Positions 53,783-62,466 of a stretch of DNA of 64,000 nt are shown piece after piece (positions within the stretch are counted from its first letter, which is position 1; each line of letters opens with the position of its first letter). The translations under genes were made by a program, and so were the position numbers. The notes beneath the pieces were generated by a model. That model was not told the DNA's origin, did not search any database, and worked only from the letters and a program-made list of their open reading frames with translations. The DNA lies in contig NZ_CP087588.1 of assembly GCF_020985305.1 (NCBI RefSeq), positions 3,099,501 through 3,163,500 on the forward strand, read 5' to 3'. The stretch is from Croceicoccus sp. Ery15. Its GTDB lineage: Bacteria > Pseudomonadota > Alphaproteobacteria > Sphingomonadales > Sphingomonadaceae.

Positions 53783-53825
53783 ATGGTTAAGATAACAATT
53801 GTCAGGCCATAGGGGAATGTCCCTA
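53783..53825 (-). promoter_or_regulatory. Regulatory cluster before the PAS-GGDEF gene
   Basis: On the strand of the gene, CCCTA...TAGGG halves of a palindrome (53810-53825) are followed by ACAATTGTTA (53793-53802 region) and then TTAACCAT (53783-53790). The three elements sit within 90 bp of the start codon. The palindrome overlaps the stop codon of the flavin reductase gene upstream. Their arrangement suggests a promoter with more than one regulator; no direct evidence is available. Confidence 0.5.
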
Positions 53826-54458
53826 GGCCTCCCGATCGGGCAGCGGCCAGCCGACGCGTTCCTCGACGAAAGTGTCCTTGTTGCGGATATAGCCGCCTGC
53901 CCCGAAGGCGCGGCCGACCAGCGCCATGGCCTGCGTGTCGACGCGCGGACGTTCGGCGGGGCCGGTCAGGAATTCGTCACCGATATGCAGGGCCAGAATC
54001 TCGCCCAGTATGATCGTGAAATTGCCGCCCGTCTCGACCGGCTTCCACAATTTGCATTCCAGCGCGGCGGGGGCGCTGGCGATCAGCGGGGTGGCGACCG
54101 TGCTGGCGGGGCGCGTGGCGATGCCGAGCGCTTCGATCTCGCTCACCTCGCGCGGGGCTTCGGCGGCAGTATCGACCATGGTGCGCGTATCCGCCTCGCG
54201 CACGAGGTTGATGGTGAATTCGCCCGTGGCCATGATGTTGCGCGCGGTATCCTTGGGATCGCCCTCGGCGCGTTGCCCGATGCCCAGCACGCAGATCGGC
54301 GGTTCCGATCCCAGGACATTGAAAAAGCTGTAGGGAGCGGCGTTCAGCACGCCGTTTTCGCTGCGGCTTACGACCCATGCGATGGGGCGCGGCGTTACCG
54401 TATTGACCAGCAGGCGATAGCGGTCTGCGGGGGCCATATTCTGCATGTCGAATTTCAT
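53823..54458 (-). CDS. Flavin reductase family protein
   Basis: A 211-residue FMN-binding split-barrel protein of the DIM6/NTAB family. Such enzymes reduce flavins with NAD(P)H or act as the reductase component of two-part oxygenases. Family features are the start VNTVTPRPIAWVVSRSENG, the FMN contacts in NAAPYSFFNVLGSEPP and DTARNIMATGEFTINLV, and the C-terminal VGRAFGAGGYIR. No monooxygenase partner is adjacent. It lies between two diguanylate cyclase genes. Confidence 0.87.
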   Translation of the reverse strand: MKFDMQNMAPADRYRLLVNTVTPRPIAWVVSRSENGVLNAAPYSFFNVLGSEPPICVLGIGQRAEGDPKDTARNIMATGEFTINLVREADTRTMVDTAAEAPREVSEIEALGIATRPASTVATPLIASAPAALECKLWKPVETGGNFTIILGEILALHIGDEFLTGPAERPRVDTQAMALVGRAFGAGGYIRNKDTFVEERVGWPLPDREA

Positions 54459-54540
54459 GGCGAAGACCTAGCGATCAGGCAGGCAGTTGGCTAGCCGCGG
54501 CGAAAAAACGCAATAGAGTGTCGGAAAAGACTTTCCTGCG

Positions 54541-54575
54541 AACAATTGTTACTTAGAATTTCGAGCATGTTAACC
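54541..54575 (+). promoter_or_regulatory. Regulatory elements before the 7TM GGDEF gene
   Basis: AACAATTGTT (54541-54550) continues as ACTTAG, and TTAACC follows at 54570-54575; the start codon is 58-67 bp after the first element. ACAATTGTTA is identical to the element before the other GGDEF gene, at a similar distance. TTAACC resembles a CtrA half-site. Confidence 0.5.
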
Positions 54576-54607
54576 GGTCCGTAGGGCGGTGATGACATAA
54601 GCCGCTC

Positions 54608-56395
54608 ATGTGGGGCGTAATTCACAGATTCGCGGTTAAGGCCTGCCTTCTGGTTGCGCTTATGCTTGGTGCCGCCGGGGCGCAGGCACAGGGCTTGTCG
54701 CCTGACGATATCCGGCCGTCCTGTCACGCGGCAGGAGGGATCGATCCGACCGAATTTACCGGCGGTGCGCAGCTCGCCGAAATCCCGTGGGACTGCGGCG
54801 ACCAGAGTTTCGGAGCGGCGGGAAGTCGTGGCTGGCTGTTTTTTTCGGCGAGCGATCTGAAAACCGCCGACGGAGCGACGCATTTCGTGACCAGTATTGC
54901 GCGGTTCGACCGGCTGACGCTGATCGAACTGTCGGGCCACCGGATTGCGCGCCGCCAGACATATGCGATGGAAGACATTGCGACCTTCGTGAACGGCACG
55001 AATTTCGCCATTCCGCTCTCCGCCGCCGCAGACCCGTCGACCGGCGAACAGGCCACTTCGATCCTGGTCGCATTCGACGGCCCTGCCAGCCGCGCCTTGC
55101 TGGCGGCGGGGGTTCTGGAAAAAAGCACGGGCGGTCCGACTACGCTGGGCTGGACGGAACAGACGATGACGGTGCTGGCCATTCTGGTCGGCCTGCTGAT
55201 TGCGCCCGTTATTTACAATTACGCGTTCTATCTGGTGCTGCGCGAACGGTTCATATTGTGGCACATCGCGATGGTTCTGGGGATGAATGCCTATCTGGTC
55301 GTGTCTAGCGGGATCATCCATCGCTTTGTCAATCCGGGGGCAGAGGCGCTGGTCATGATGAACCATATGTCGTTCCTGTGCACGGTCACGGCAGGCGCGG
55401 CGTTCAGCGTCAATTTCATCGAACCCTATGCCATGACGCGAAAGATGCGCGACATCATCATGGCCACGGGCGTTGCGACATTGATATTCGGCACATGGGC
55501 CAGCCTGCCGCTGGACATGATGAAGCCCTTTGGCAACCGGCTTTATCTGGTGGGGTTCCTTCCGATTCTGGCGGTCTTTATCATCGGCATGGTCCATGCA
55601 GCGCGGCGGCGAAGCCGCGCCGTCTGGTTCCAGATCTATGGCTGGACGCCGATCATGATCGTCGGCGCAGAACGTATCGTGCGCAGCTTCGGCGTCTATC
55701 CCGTGCCCGACTGGCTGGACCAGATCATATTCCTGACACTGGGTTTCGAAGTCATCATGGCTACGCTGGGCGTGGTGGACCGGTTCGACGTGCTGCGCCG
55801 CGACCGCGACAAGGCAGAAGCGCGGATCGATTCGCTGGCCTCTCTGGTCGATCGCGACGCGTTGACCGGCCTGTTCAACCGCCGCGCGCTGGAAGCCCGC
55901 TATCCCGATTTGCGGGCCGATGGCTATACGGCGCTGGCGGTGATCGACCTTGATAATTTCAAAAGGGTCAACGACCGGTATGGCCATGCCATGGGCGACC
56001 GCGTGTTGCAGGAAACGGCGGCGGCGCTGTCGGCCGATCCGGATACGATCAGCTTCCGCCTTGGGGGCGAGGAGTTCCTGATGCTGATGCGCGGGGCCGA
56101 TGTGGTCGAACGCGCCGAACGCATGCGCCGCGCCATATCGATCCGCATCGTGAACGAGATCGACGGCATCGACGCGCCGATCACCGCTTCGCTGGGGCTG
56201 GTCGATACGACGCCGGGCGTGGCGACGACCTTGCGCCGCGTCTATGCCCATGCCGACCGGCTGCTCTATGAAGCCAAGAACAGCGGCCGCAACCGCATGC
56301 TGAGCGAACGCATCCAGCTGTTCGACGCACCCGTCCGGCGACGCCGAGGCGACCGCCGTGCGGGCGAGCGAAGGTCTGCGGGGGCCGAGAGTTAA
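54608..56395 (+). CDS. Membrane diguanylate cyclase, 7TM sensor
   Basis: A signal peptide (ending GAQAQ, about residue 28) is followed by a periplasmic 7TMR-DISM-type extracellular region (about 30-185), then about seven membrane helices (185-385, for example MTVLAILVGLLIAPVIYNYAFYLVL in part). The GGDEF domain starts near 415 (DRDALTGLFNRRALEARYP) and has GGEEF in SFRLGGEEFLMLM. The RxxD inhibitory site is absent. Length is 595. It is divergent from the flavin reductase gene, and its stop overlaps the convergent thioesterase stop. Confidence 0.88.
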   Translation: MWGVIHRFAVKACLLVALMLGAAGAQAQGLSPDDIRPSCHAAGGIDPTEFTGGAQLAEIPWDCGDQSFGAAGSRGWLFFSASDLKTADGATHFVTSIARFDRLTLIELSGHRIARRQTYAMEDIATFVNGTNFAIPLSAAADPSTGEQATSILVAFDGPASRALLAAGVLEKSTGGPTTLGWTEQTMTVLAILVGLLIAPVIYNYAFYLVLRERFILWHIAMVLGMNAYLVVSSGIIHRFVNPGAEALVMMNHMSFLCTVTAGAAFSVNFIEPYAMTRKMRDIIMATGVATLIFGTWASLPLDMMKPFGNRLYLVGFLPILAVFIIGMVHAARRRSRAVWFQIYGWTPIMIVGAERIVRSFGVYPVPDWLDQIIFLTLGFEVIMATLGVVDRFDVLRRDRDKAEARIDSLASLVDRDALTGLFNRRALEARYPDLRADGYTALAVIDLDNFKRVNDRYGHAMGDRVLQETAAALSADPDTISFRLGGEEFLMLMRGADVVERAERMRRAISIRIVNEIDGIDAPITASLGLVDTTPGVATTLRRVYAHADRLLYEAKNSGRNRMLSERIQLFDAPVRRRRGDRRAGERRSAGAES

Positions 56396-56817
56396 TCCGC
56401 CTGCGGCACGAAGGGCGCGGCGACTTCGGCGGGGATGCGCATGATGCGGCCGCTGGCCTTGTCGATCATCGCCCAGTCGGACCGGACCGATACGATGGGC
56501 TTGCCCACCGGCTTTCCGTCCCGTTCGCGGACAAAATCGACCAGCCGTTCGAAACGCGCACCCTTGGGCCCGCGTTCGATGCGGGTTTCGCCGATCACGC
56601 TTTCCCCAAGGGCGATATTGCCGCGATAATCGACCTCGTGCCGCGTCACGACCCACAGATAGGCCGCCTGATGGTCGGGCGGGGCGACGGCTTCCCAATG
56701 GGCGCCGGCAATGTCCTGCACCCAGTTCAGCCAGATCGCATTGTTCACATGGCCCATGAAATCGATATGTTCGGGGCCTGCGGTGAACGTCACGCGCCAG
56801 GTGGAAACCGGCTCCAT
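56392..56817 (-). CDS. Acyl-CoA thioesterase (hotdog fold)
   Basis: A 141-residue hotdog-fold thioesterase of the 4-hydroxybenzoyl-CoA thioesterase type (PF13279-like). The conserved motif near the N-terminus is EHIDFMGHVNNAIWLNWVQDI, which holds the active-site Asp region. The start used directly follows the oligopeptidase stop; a start 30 bp upstream would overlap that gene. Its natural acyl substrate is not deducible. It is cotranscribed with the oligopeptidase gene. Confidence 0.85.
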   Translation of the reverse strand: MEPVSTWRVTFTAGPEHIDFMGHVNNAIWLNWVQDIAGAHWEAVAPPDHQAAYLWVVTRHEVDYRGNIALGESVIGETRIERGPKGARFERLVDFVRERDGKPVGKPIVSVRSDWAMIDKASGRIMRIPAEVAAPFVPQAD

Positions 56818-56819
56818 CC

Positions 56820-58907
56820 CTATGCGTCCAGCATATCCATCTGCCACAGGATAAAGGCGAATTCCTCCGCCGTTTCCTTCAGCGAATCGAACCGGCCCGA
56901 CTTGCCGCCGTGCCCTGCGCCCATGTTCACTTTCAGCAGCAATTCATTGTCGTCGGTCTTCAGCTCGCGCAGTTTCGCGACCCATTTGGCCGGTTCCCAA
57001 TAGGTGACGCGCGGATCGTTCAATCCGGCCGTCACCAGCAGCGGCGGATAGGCCTGTGCGCGGACCTGATCATAGGGGCTATAGCTCTGGATCAGGGTAA
57101 AGGCGGCGGCATCCTCGATCGGGTTGCCCCATTCCGGCCATTCGCCCGGTGTCAGCGGCAGGGTCGCGTCCAGCATGGTCGACAGCACATCGACAAAGGG
57201 CACATGCGCCACCACCGCGCCCCACAAATCGGGATCGGAATTCAGCACCGCGCCCATCAGCTCGCCCCCTGCCGATCCGCCCGATGCGGTCACGCGGCCC
57301 TTCGACGTATAGCCCCTGTCGATCAGCCCCTTTGCGACATCGACGAAATCGTTGAACGCATTGGTCCGCTTTTCCAGCTTGCCGTCCAGATACCATTGGC
57401 GGCCCAGATCGTCGCCGCCGCGGATATGGGCGATGGCATAGATAAAGCCGCGATCCACGAGGCTAAGCCGCGCCGTGCTGAAATAGGGCGGCATCGCAAT
57501 GCCATAGGCGCCATAGCCGAACAGATGCAGCGGCGCCGACCCGTCCAGCGGCGTATCGGCGCGCATCATCAGCGATACGGGCACTTCGGTCCCGTCGCGC
57601 GCGGTGATCACCACGCGTTCGGTGCGGTAATTCGCCGCATCATAGCCCGACGGGATTTCCTGCACCTTCAGCACGGTCAGGCTGCCGGTCGCGACGTCAT
57701 AGTCAAAGGCGGTCGCGGGCGTGACCATGGAATTATAGGACACGCGCAGCACATCCATGTCCCATTCGGGATTGTTGCCCATCCCCGCGACATAGCTTTC
57801 CTCGGGGAAGGTGATCGGGGTGATCTTGGCCGGATCGGCGTAATCGCGGATCTCGATCTGGTCCAGTCCGGCGCGGCGCCCCTCGATCACATAGAATTTT
57901 TCGAACAGGTCGAGGCCGGTGATATAGAATTCGTCCGATCCGGCGATCAGCGTGGTCCAGTCCGCCGGGCTGGACATGGGCGCGGTGGCGACGCGGAAAT
58001 TGACGTGATCGTCATTGGTCAGCACGAAGATCGTGTCGCCCTTGATGTCGATGTCATATTCGACGCCCTTGGCCCGCGCCTTCACCAGAATCTGCGGCGC
58101 GGTGGGATCGGCGGCAGGCACGATCCATGCTTCGCTCGTCTCGTGATCCGATGTCGCGATGATCAGCCATTGCTCGTTCGCGGACAGGCTGGCTCCGCAG
58201 CGGAAACCCTCGTCATCCTCGTGGAAAATCTCGACATCGGTGTCGAGCGGGGTGCCCAGCGTGTGGAGCCGGACATTGTCGGTGCGCCATTGCTCGTTCG
58301 CCAGCGAATAGGCGATCTTTGTATCGCCCGCGACCCAGACAAGCGCGCCCAAAGTGCCGGGGATCGTATCGGGCAGCATCTCGCCCGTGGTCAGATCCTT
58401 GATCCGCGCCTCGTATCGTTCCGACCCGTCGGTGTCGGTCGAAAAGGCCAGATTCGTCCCGTCGGAAGAGATCGAGAAGCTGCCGAGGCTGAAATAATCC
58501 TTCCCCTCGGCCAGCGCGACCTCGTCCAGCAGCAGCACCTTGCCCTCGGTCCCGTCGCGGCCCCCGCTGGCGGGTTTGCGCCACCATTGCTTGTATTGCG
58601 CGCCCTTTTCATATTCGATCCAGTAATACCAGTCGCCATCCTTTTGCGGGACGGAGCTGTCGTCTTCCTTGATGCGGGCGCGCATTTCGGCGAACAGCTT
58701 TTCGGTCAGCTTTTCGTGCGGGGCCATGCGCGCCTCGAACCAGGCGTTCTCGGCCTTCAGATGCGCCAGCACTTCGGCATCCTCGACCTTGGGATACAGC
58801 GGGTCGCGCAGCCATGCATAGGGATCTTCCACCGTCATGCCGTGATGGGTGAAGCTGTGCGGCTTTTTCGCGGCCACGGGTGCGGCGGGAAGGGCAGTGT
58901 CGGTCAC
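56820..58907 (-). CDS. ptrB: Oligopeptidase B (S9A prolyl oligopeptidase family)
   Basis: This serine oligopeptidase cleaves small peptides after basic residues. The N-terminal beta-propeller is preceded by the family start PHSFTHHGMTVEDPYAWLRDP. The catalytic Ser is in TASGGSAGGELMGAVLN near residue 535. Asp is in VTAGLNDPRVTYWEPAKW and His in NMGAGHGGKSGRFD near the C-terminus. Length is 695 from the GTG giving VTDTALPAA; the frame is open further upstream but lacks homologous sequence. No signal peptide is seen, so it is cytosolic. Confidence 0.92.
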   Translation of the reverse strand: MTDTALPAAPVAAKKPHSFTHHGMTVEDPYAWLRDPLYPKVEDAEVLAHLKAENAWFEARMAPHEKLTEKLFAEMRARIKEDDSSVPQKDGDWYYWIEYEKGAQYKQWWRKPASGGRDGTEGKVLLLDEVALAEGKDYFSLGSFSISSDGTNLAFSTDTDGSERYEARIKDLTTGEMLPDTIPGTLGALVWVAGDTKIAYSLANEQWRTDNVRLHTLGTPLDTDVEIFHEDDEGFRCGASLSANEQWLIIATSDHETSEAWIVPAADPTAPQILVKARAKGVEYDIDIKGDTIFVLTNDDHVNFRVATAPMSSPADWTTLIAGSDEFYITGLDLFEKFYVIEGRRAGLDQIEIRDYADPAKITPITFPEESYVAGMGNNPEWDMDVLRVSYNSMVTPATAFDYDVATGSLTVLKVQEIPSGYDAANYRTERVVITARDGTEVPVSLMMRADTPLDGSAPLHLFGYGAYGIAMPPYFSTARLSLVDRGFIYAIAHIRGGDDLGRQWYLDGKLEKRTNAFNDFVDVAKGLIDRGYTSKGRVTASGGSAGGELMGAVLNSDPDLWGAVVAHVPFVDVLSTMLDATLPLTPGEWPEWGNPIEDAAAFTLIQSYSPYDQVRAQAYPPLLVTAGLNDPRVTYWEPAKWVAKLRELKTDDNELLLKVNMGAGHGGKSGRFDSLKETAEEFAFILWQMDMLDA

Positions 58908-59046
58908 GCTTGATGCCTGCTTTCTGTGATATTCTGGTGATCCGCGGGGGCGGGTTTCCCCTGCGGCTGGAACTCGTCGCCCGGTGAAACTATGTTCGGT
59001 GCATTGAAGCCGCAAGGCAGACCCCCACACGTTTCAGGAATTTTCC

Positions 59047-60855
59047 ATGTTGATGCAGACCCATGAAGCCCGACTCGCCGCCCTTCGCGAAGAGTTGAAG
59101 CGCCGCGAACTCGACGGATTCGTCGTGCCCCTGTGCGATGAGCATATGAGCGAATATGTCGGTGCCTATGCCCAGCGGCTGGAATGGCTGACGGGTTTCG
59201 GCGGATCGGCGGGGTCTGCCATCGTGCTGACGTCACGGGAAAACGGCAATGGCGCCGCGATCTTCACCGATGGCCGCTATACGCTGCAAGTGCGCGAGCA
59301 GGTGGACGGGAAGCTGTGGGATTATGTCGGCGTGCCCGCGACATCGCCCGCCGACTGGCTGGCCCGCAATGTAAAGGCAGGCCAGCGCATCGGTTTCGAC
59401 CCGTGGCTGCATGCCCACGCACAGGCACAGGAACTGAAAAAGGCAGTCGAGAAGAAGGGCGCCGAGCTGGTCGCCGTGGCGGACAATCCGATCGACGCCG
59501 TGTGGCAGGACCGGCCCGCGCCTTCCGCCGCGCCCGCCGTCCCGCATGAGGATGCGCTGGCAGGCAAGGCCAGCAGCGCCAAGCGCGAGGATGTCGCCGC
59601 ATGGCTGGCGGAAAACGGGGCCGACGCGGTGGTCATCACCGCGCTCGATTCCATTGCATGGCTGTTCAATCTGCGCGGCAAGGACGTGGACCGCACGCCG
59701 GTGGCGCTGTCCTTTGCCGTGGTCAATGCGGATGGCAGCGCGGAACTGTTCATCGCCCCCGAAAAGGTGGACAGCCAACTGGTCGCCCATCTGGGCAATC
59801 ACGTCGCGCTGCGCCCGCGCGCCGATTTCGAAAGTGCGCTGGGCGATTATGCGGGCAAGACCGTCGCGGTCGATCCGGTCCGCGGGGTAGAGGCGATCTT
59901 TGCGGCCCTGCTGGCCGGCGGGGCGAAAGTGATGAAGGCGACCGATCCGGTCGTGCTGCCCAAGGCGGTCAAGAACGAGGCGGAGCGCGCCGGCCATCGC
60001 AGCGCCCAGCATCGCGACGGCGCGGCGGTGTCGCGCTTCCTGCACTGGCTGTCGGTCGACGCGCCCAAGGGCGGCGTTTCCGAAATGTCGGCGGCAGACC
60101 GGCTGCGCGGGTTCCGCGAGGAAACCGGCCAGCTGCGCGACCTGTCGTTCGACACGATTTCGGGCAGCGGCCCCAATGGCGCCAGCCCGCATTACCGCGT
60201 GAGCGAGGAAAGCAACCGTACGCTTGAGCCGAACAGCGTCTATCTGGTCGATTCGGGCGGGCAATATCCCGATGGCACCACCGATATCACCCGCACCGTG
60301 TGGGTCGGGCCCGATGCCGCCCCGCAGGAGGTGAAGGAACGCTTCACCCGCGTGCTGAAGGGCCATATCGCACTGGACCGCGCGGTATTCCCCCAGGGCA
60401 CGACCGGCCACCAGCTCGACGTGCTGGCGCGCCAGTTCCTGTGGGAAGTGGGCCTTGATTATGCACATGGCACGGGGCACGGCGTGGGCAGCTATCTCGC
60501 CGTGCACGAAGGGCCGCAGAACATTTCCACCCGCGCCGTCGCGCAGCCGCTGATCGCGGGCATGATCTGTTCGAACGAGCCGGCCTATTACAAGGCAGGC
60601 GAATACGGCATCCGGATCGAGAATCTGGTGCTGGTGGAGGACCGCGCGATCGAAGGCGCGGAAAACGCCATGCTGGGGTTCGAAACGCTGACCTTCGTGC
60701 CGATCGACCGCAATCTGATCGATGTCGACCTGCTGACCGATGCCGAAATCGCGTGGATGGATGCCTATCACGCGAAAACCCGCGCAATCGTCGCGCCGCA
60801 GCTGTTGGGCAGCGATATGGCATGGCTGGAGGCGCAGACGGCTCCGCTGCGATAG
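59047..60855 (+). CDS. Xaa-Pro aminopeptidase family protein (M24B, long form)
   Basis: This metalloaminopeptidase of about 602 residues removes the residue before proline. Two creatinase-like N-terminal domains cover about residues 1-310 (EYVGAYAQRLEWLTGFGGSAGSAIVL, in part), and the pita-bread catalytic domain follows. The metal ligands can be seen in LVDSGGQYPDGTTDITRT, HGTGHGVGSYLAVHEGPQ and the Glu-containing MICSNEPAYYKAGEYGIRIENLVLVED, in part. It is divergent from the oligopeptidase gene, so two peptide-degrading genes share a promoter region. Confidence 0.92.
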   Translation: MLMQTHEARLAALREELKRRELDGFVVPLCDEHMSEYVGAYAQRLEWLTGFGGSAGSAIVLTSRENGNGAAIFTDGRYTLQVREQVDGKLWDYVGVPATSPADWLARNVKAGQRIGFDPWLHAHAQAQELKKAVEKKGAELVAVADNPIDAVWQDRPAPSAAPAVPHEDALAGKASSAKREDVAAWLAENGADAVVITALDSIAWLFNLRGKDVDRTPVALSFAVVNADGSAELFIAPEKVDSQLVAHLGNHVALRPRADFESALGDYAGKTVAVDPVRGVEAIFAALLAGGAKVMKATDPVVLPKAVKNEAERAGHRSAQHRDGAAVSRFLHWLSVDAPKGGVSEMSAADRLRGFREETGQLRDLSFDTISGSGPNGASPHYRVSEESNRTLEPNSVYLVDSGGQYPDGTTDITRTVWVGPDAAPQEVKERFTRVLKGHIALDRAVFPQGTTGHQLDVLARQFLWEVGLDYAHGTGHGVGSYLAVHEGPQNISTRAVAQPLIAGMICSNEPAYYKAGEYGIRIENLVLVEDRAIEGAENAMLGFETLTFVPIDRNLIDVDLLTDAEIAWMDAYHAKTRAIVAPQLLGSDMAWLEAQTAPLR

Positions 60856-61143
60856 GGCGACCGGCGCTGACCATGAATGGAATGACAGGAAACTGCCGGT
60901 TTTCTTGAACGGAGATGAACGACCGCATCCGGCTGATACCATTTGCGACAAAATGGCCGGATGCGGGGATAATGTTGCGACACGGGGGCTGTAGAACGGT
61001 CAACAGAAGTCGCGGGGCGGAACCGCAACCGGGTTTGTCCCTGATGTCCCCCTCCCCCAAGCCCGATGGTCTGGTCCGCGACTTCACCCCGTTTTCGGAA
61101 CGATGTGTTCCGTTATGATGAAATGTAGAGAGAGGCATTGATC
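60856..61143. other. Intergenic region before the EF-hand gene
   Basis: About 290 bp without a convincing gene. An imperfect hairpin GGAAACTGCCGGTTTTC lies at about 60888-60904 and could end the aminopeptidase transcript. GAGAGAGG precedes the EF-hand start. No RNA was recognised. Confidence 0.4.
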
Positions 61144-61662
61144 ATGATGAAGAAGACCATTCTGGCCGCAAGTGCGGCAATTCTCGCCATCGGCGGCGCG
61201 GCCTATGCGGCGCAACCTGCCGACCGCAACGCCGATATGACCATGGCCGAGGCTAAGGCGAAGTCGGACGAGATGTTCACCCGCATGGATGTGAACGGCG
61301 ACGGCAAGATCGACAAGGCCGACCGCGAGGCGAAGCAGGCCGAACGTTTCGCTGCCAAGGACACCAATGGCGACGGCGTGCTGAGCGAAGAGGAATTTGC
61401 AGCGCGCGGCGAACGCGGCGACGGCGAACGTTCCGGTCACAAGGGCCATCGCGGCGGCAAGCGCGGCGGCGGTATGGCGATGATGAAAATGGCCGACACC
61501 AATGGTGACCAGGCCGTCACCAAGGCCGAATTCGACGCAGCCTTCACCAAGCACTTTACCATGATGGACACCGACAAGAACGGCACCGTCACGGCAGAGG
61601 AACGCAAGGCTGCGCGCGACAAGATGCGCACCATGATGCGAGGCGCCGGTGCGGCCCGCTAA
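61144..61662 (+). CDS. Secreted EF-hand calcium-binding protein
   Basis: The 172-residue protein starts with a signal peptide (cleavage near AYAAQ, about residue 24) and has four EF-hand loops: DVNGDGKIDKAD, DTNGDGVLSEEE, DTNGDQAVTKAE and DTDKNGTVTAEE. Between the second and third loops is a Gly/Lys/His/Arg-rich stretch (HKGHRGGKRGGG). It probably binds Ca2+ or other cations in the periplasm. The chosen ATG has GAGAGAGG upstream. It stands 39 bp before a response-regulator gene and may report to that system. Confidence 0.9.
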   Translation: MMKKTILAASAAILAIGGAAYAAQPADRNADMTMAEAKAKSDEMFTRMDVNGDGKIDKADREAKQAERFAAKDTNGDGVLSEEEFAARGERGDGERSGHKGHRGGKRGGGMAMMKMADTNGDQAVTKAEFDAAFTKHFTMMDTDKNGTVTAEERKAARDKMRTMMRGAGAAR

Positions 61663-61701
61663 GCCAGAACCGGACGTGAACACCGCGGGGCGTGGAAGCT
61701 G

Positions 61702-62460
61702 ATGGCTTCCGCGCCTCAAGGCGTTGCCGCCGCGCCCGACCGCATCTTGCTGGTCGACGATGAAAAGGCGCTGCGCGAACCGCTGGCCGCCTATCTTGCC
61801 AAGCAGGGTTTCGCCGTGCGCGAGGCCGAGAGCGCCGCGCAGGCGCGGTCCATGCTGCAGGGCGAACCGGCCGATCTGGTCCTGCTCGACATCATGATGC
61901 CGGGTGAGGACGGGCTGTCGCTGTGCCGCCATCTGGTCGAGGCGAAGAGCATGCCCGTCATCCTGCTGACCGCGCGGGGTGAGGCGACCGACCGTATCGT
62001 CGGGCTTGAAATCGGCGCCGACGATTATGTCGTCAAACCGTTCGAACCGCGCGAGCTGGTCGCGCGGATCCGTTCGGTGCTGCGCCGCGCCGCCCGCGTG
62101 GAGTCCGCGCCCGAGATCGAGCGCGACTTCATGTTCGAGGGCTGGCGGCTCGATCCGCTCAAGCGGCGGCTGACCGATCCCGAGGGTGCGGTGGTGGCGA
62201 TCTCGTCTGCCGAATTCCGCCTGTTGAAGGCGTTTCTGGACCATCCACGCCAAGTGCTCGACCGCGACCGCCTGCTCGACATGGTGCAGGGGCGCGAGGC
62301 GCATCTGTTCGACCGCAGTGTCGACAATGCAATCAGCCGCCTGCGCCGCAAGGTCGAGGTGGACCGCGCCGATCCGCAGCTTATCCTGACGGTGCGGGGC
62401 GGCGGCTATATGCTGGCTGCCGATGTGTCGCGGCACGATCCGATCGACGCCGGAGGCTGA
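61702..62460 (+). CDS. OmpR-family response regulator
   Basis: A two-domain transcription regulator of 252 residues. The receiver begins RILLVDDEKALREPLAAYL, with the phospho-acceptor Asp in LVLLDIMMPGEDG near residue 63 and Lys in YVVKPFEPRE near 112. The winged-helix DNA-binding domain starts near residue 140 and includes SSAEFRLLKAFLDHPRQVLDRDRLLD and DNAISRLRRKVE. Eleven residues precede the receiver. It is followed six bases later by its kinase gene. Confidence 0.95.
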   Translation: MASAPQGVAAAPDRILLVDDEKALREPLAAYLAKQGFAVREAESAAQARSMLQGEPADLVLLDIMMPGEDGLSLCRHLVEAKSMPVILLTARGEATDRIVGLEIGADDYVVKPFEPRELVARIRSVLRRAARVESAPEIERDFMFEGWRLDPLKRRLTDPEGAVVAISSAEFRLLKAFLDHPRQVLDRDRLLDMVQGREAHLFDRSVDNAISRLRRKVEVDRADPQLILTVRGGGYMLAADVSRHDPIDAGG

Positions 62461-62466
62461 GCGCGG

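Noticed and set aside
56910..58913. Open frame of about 667 codons opposite oligopeptidase B
   Set aside because: Antisense shadow; the minus strand holds the Ser, Asp and His motifs of the peptidase.
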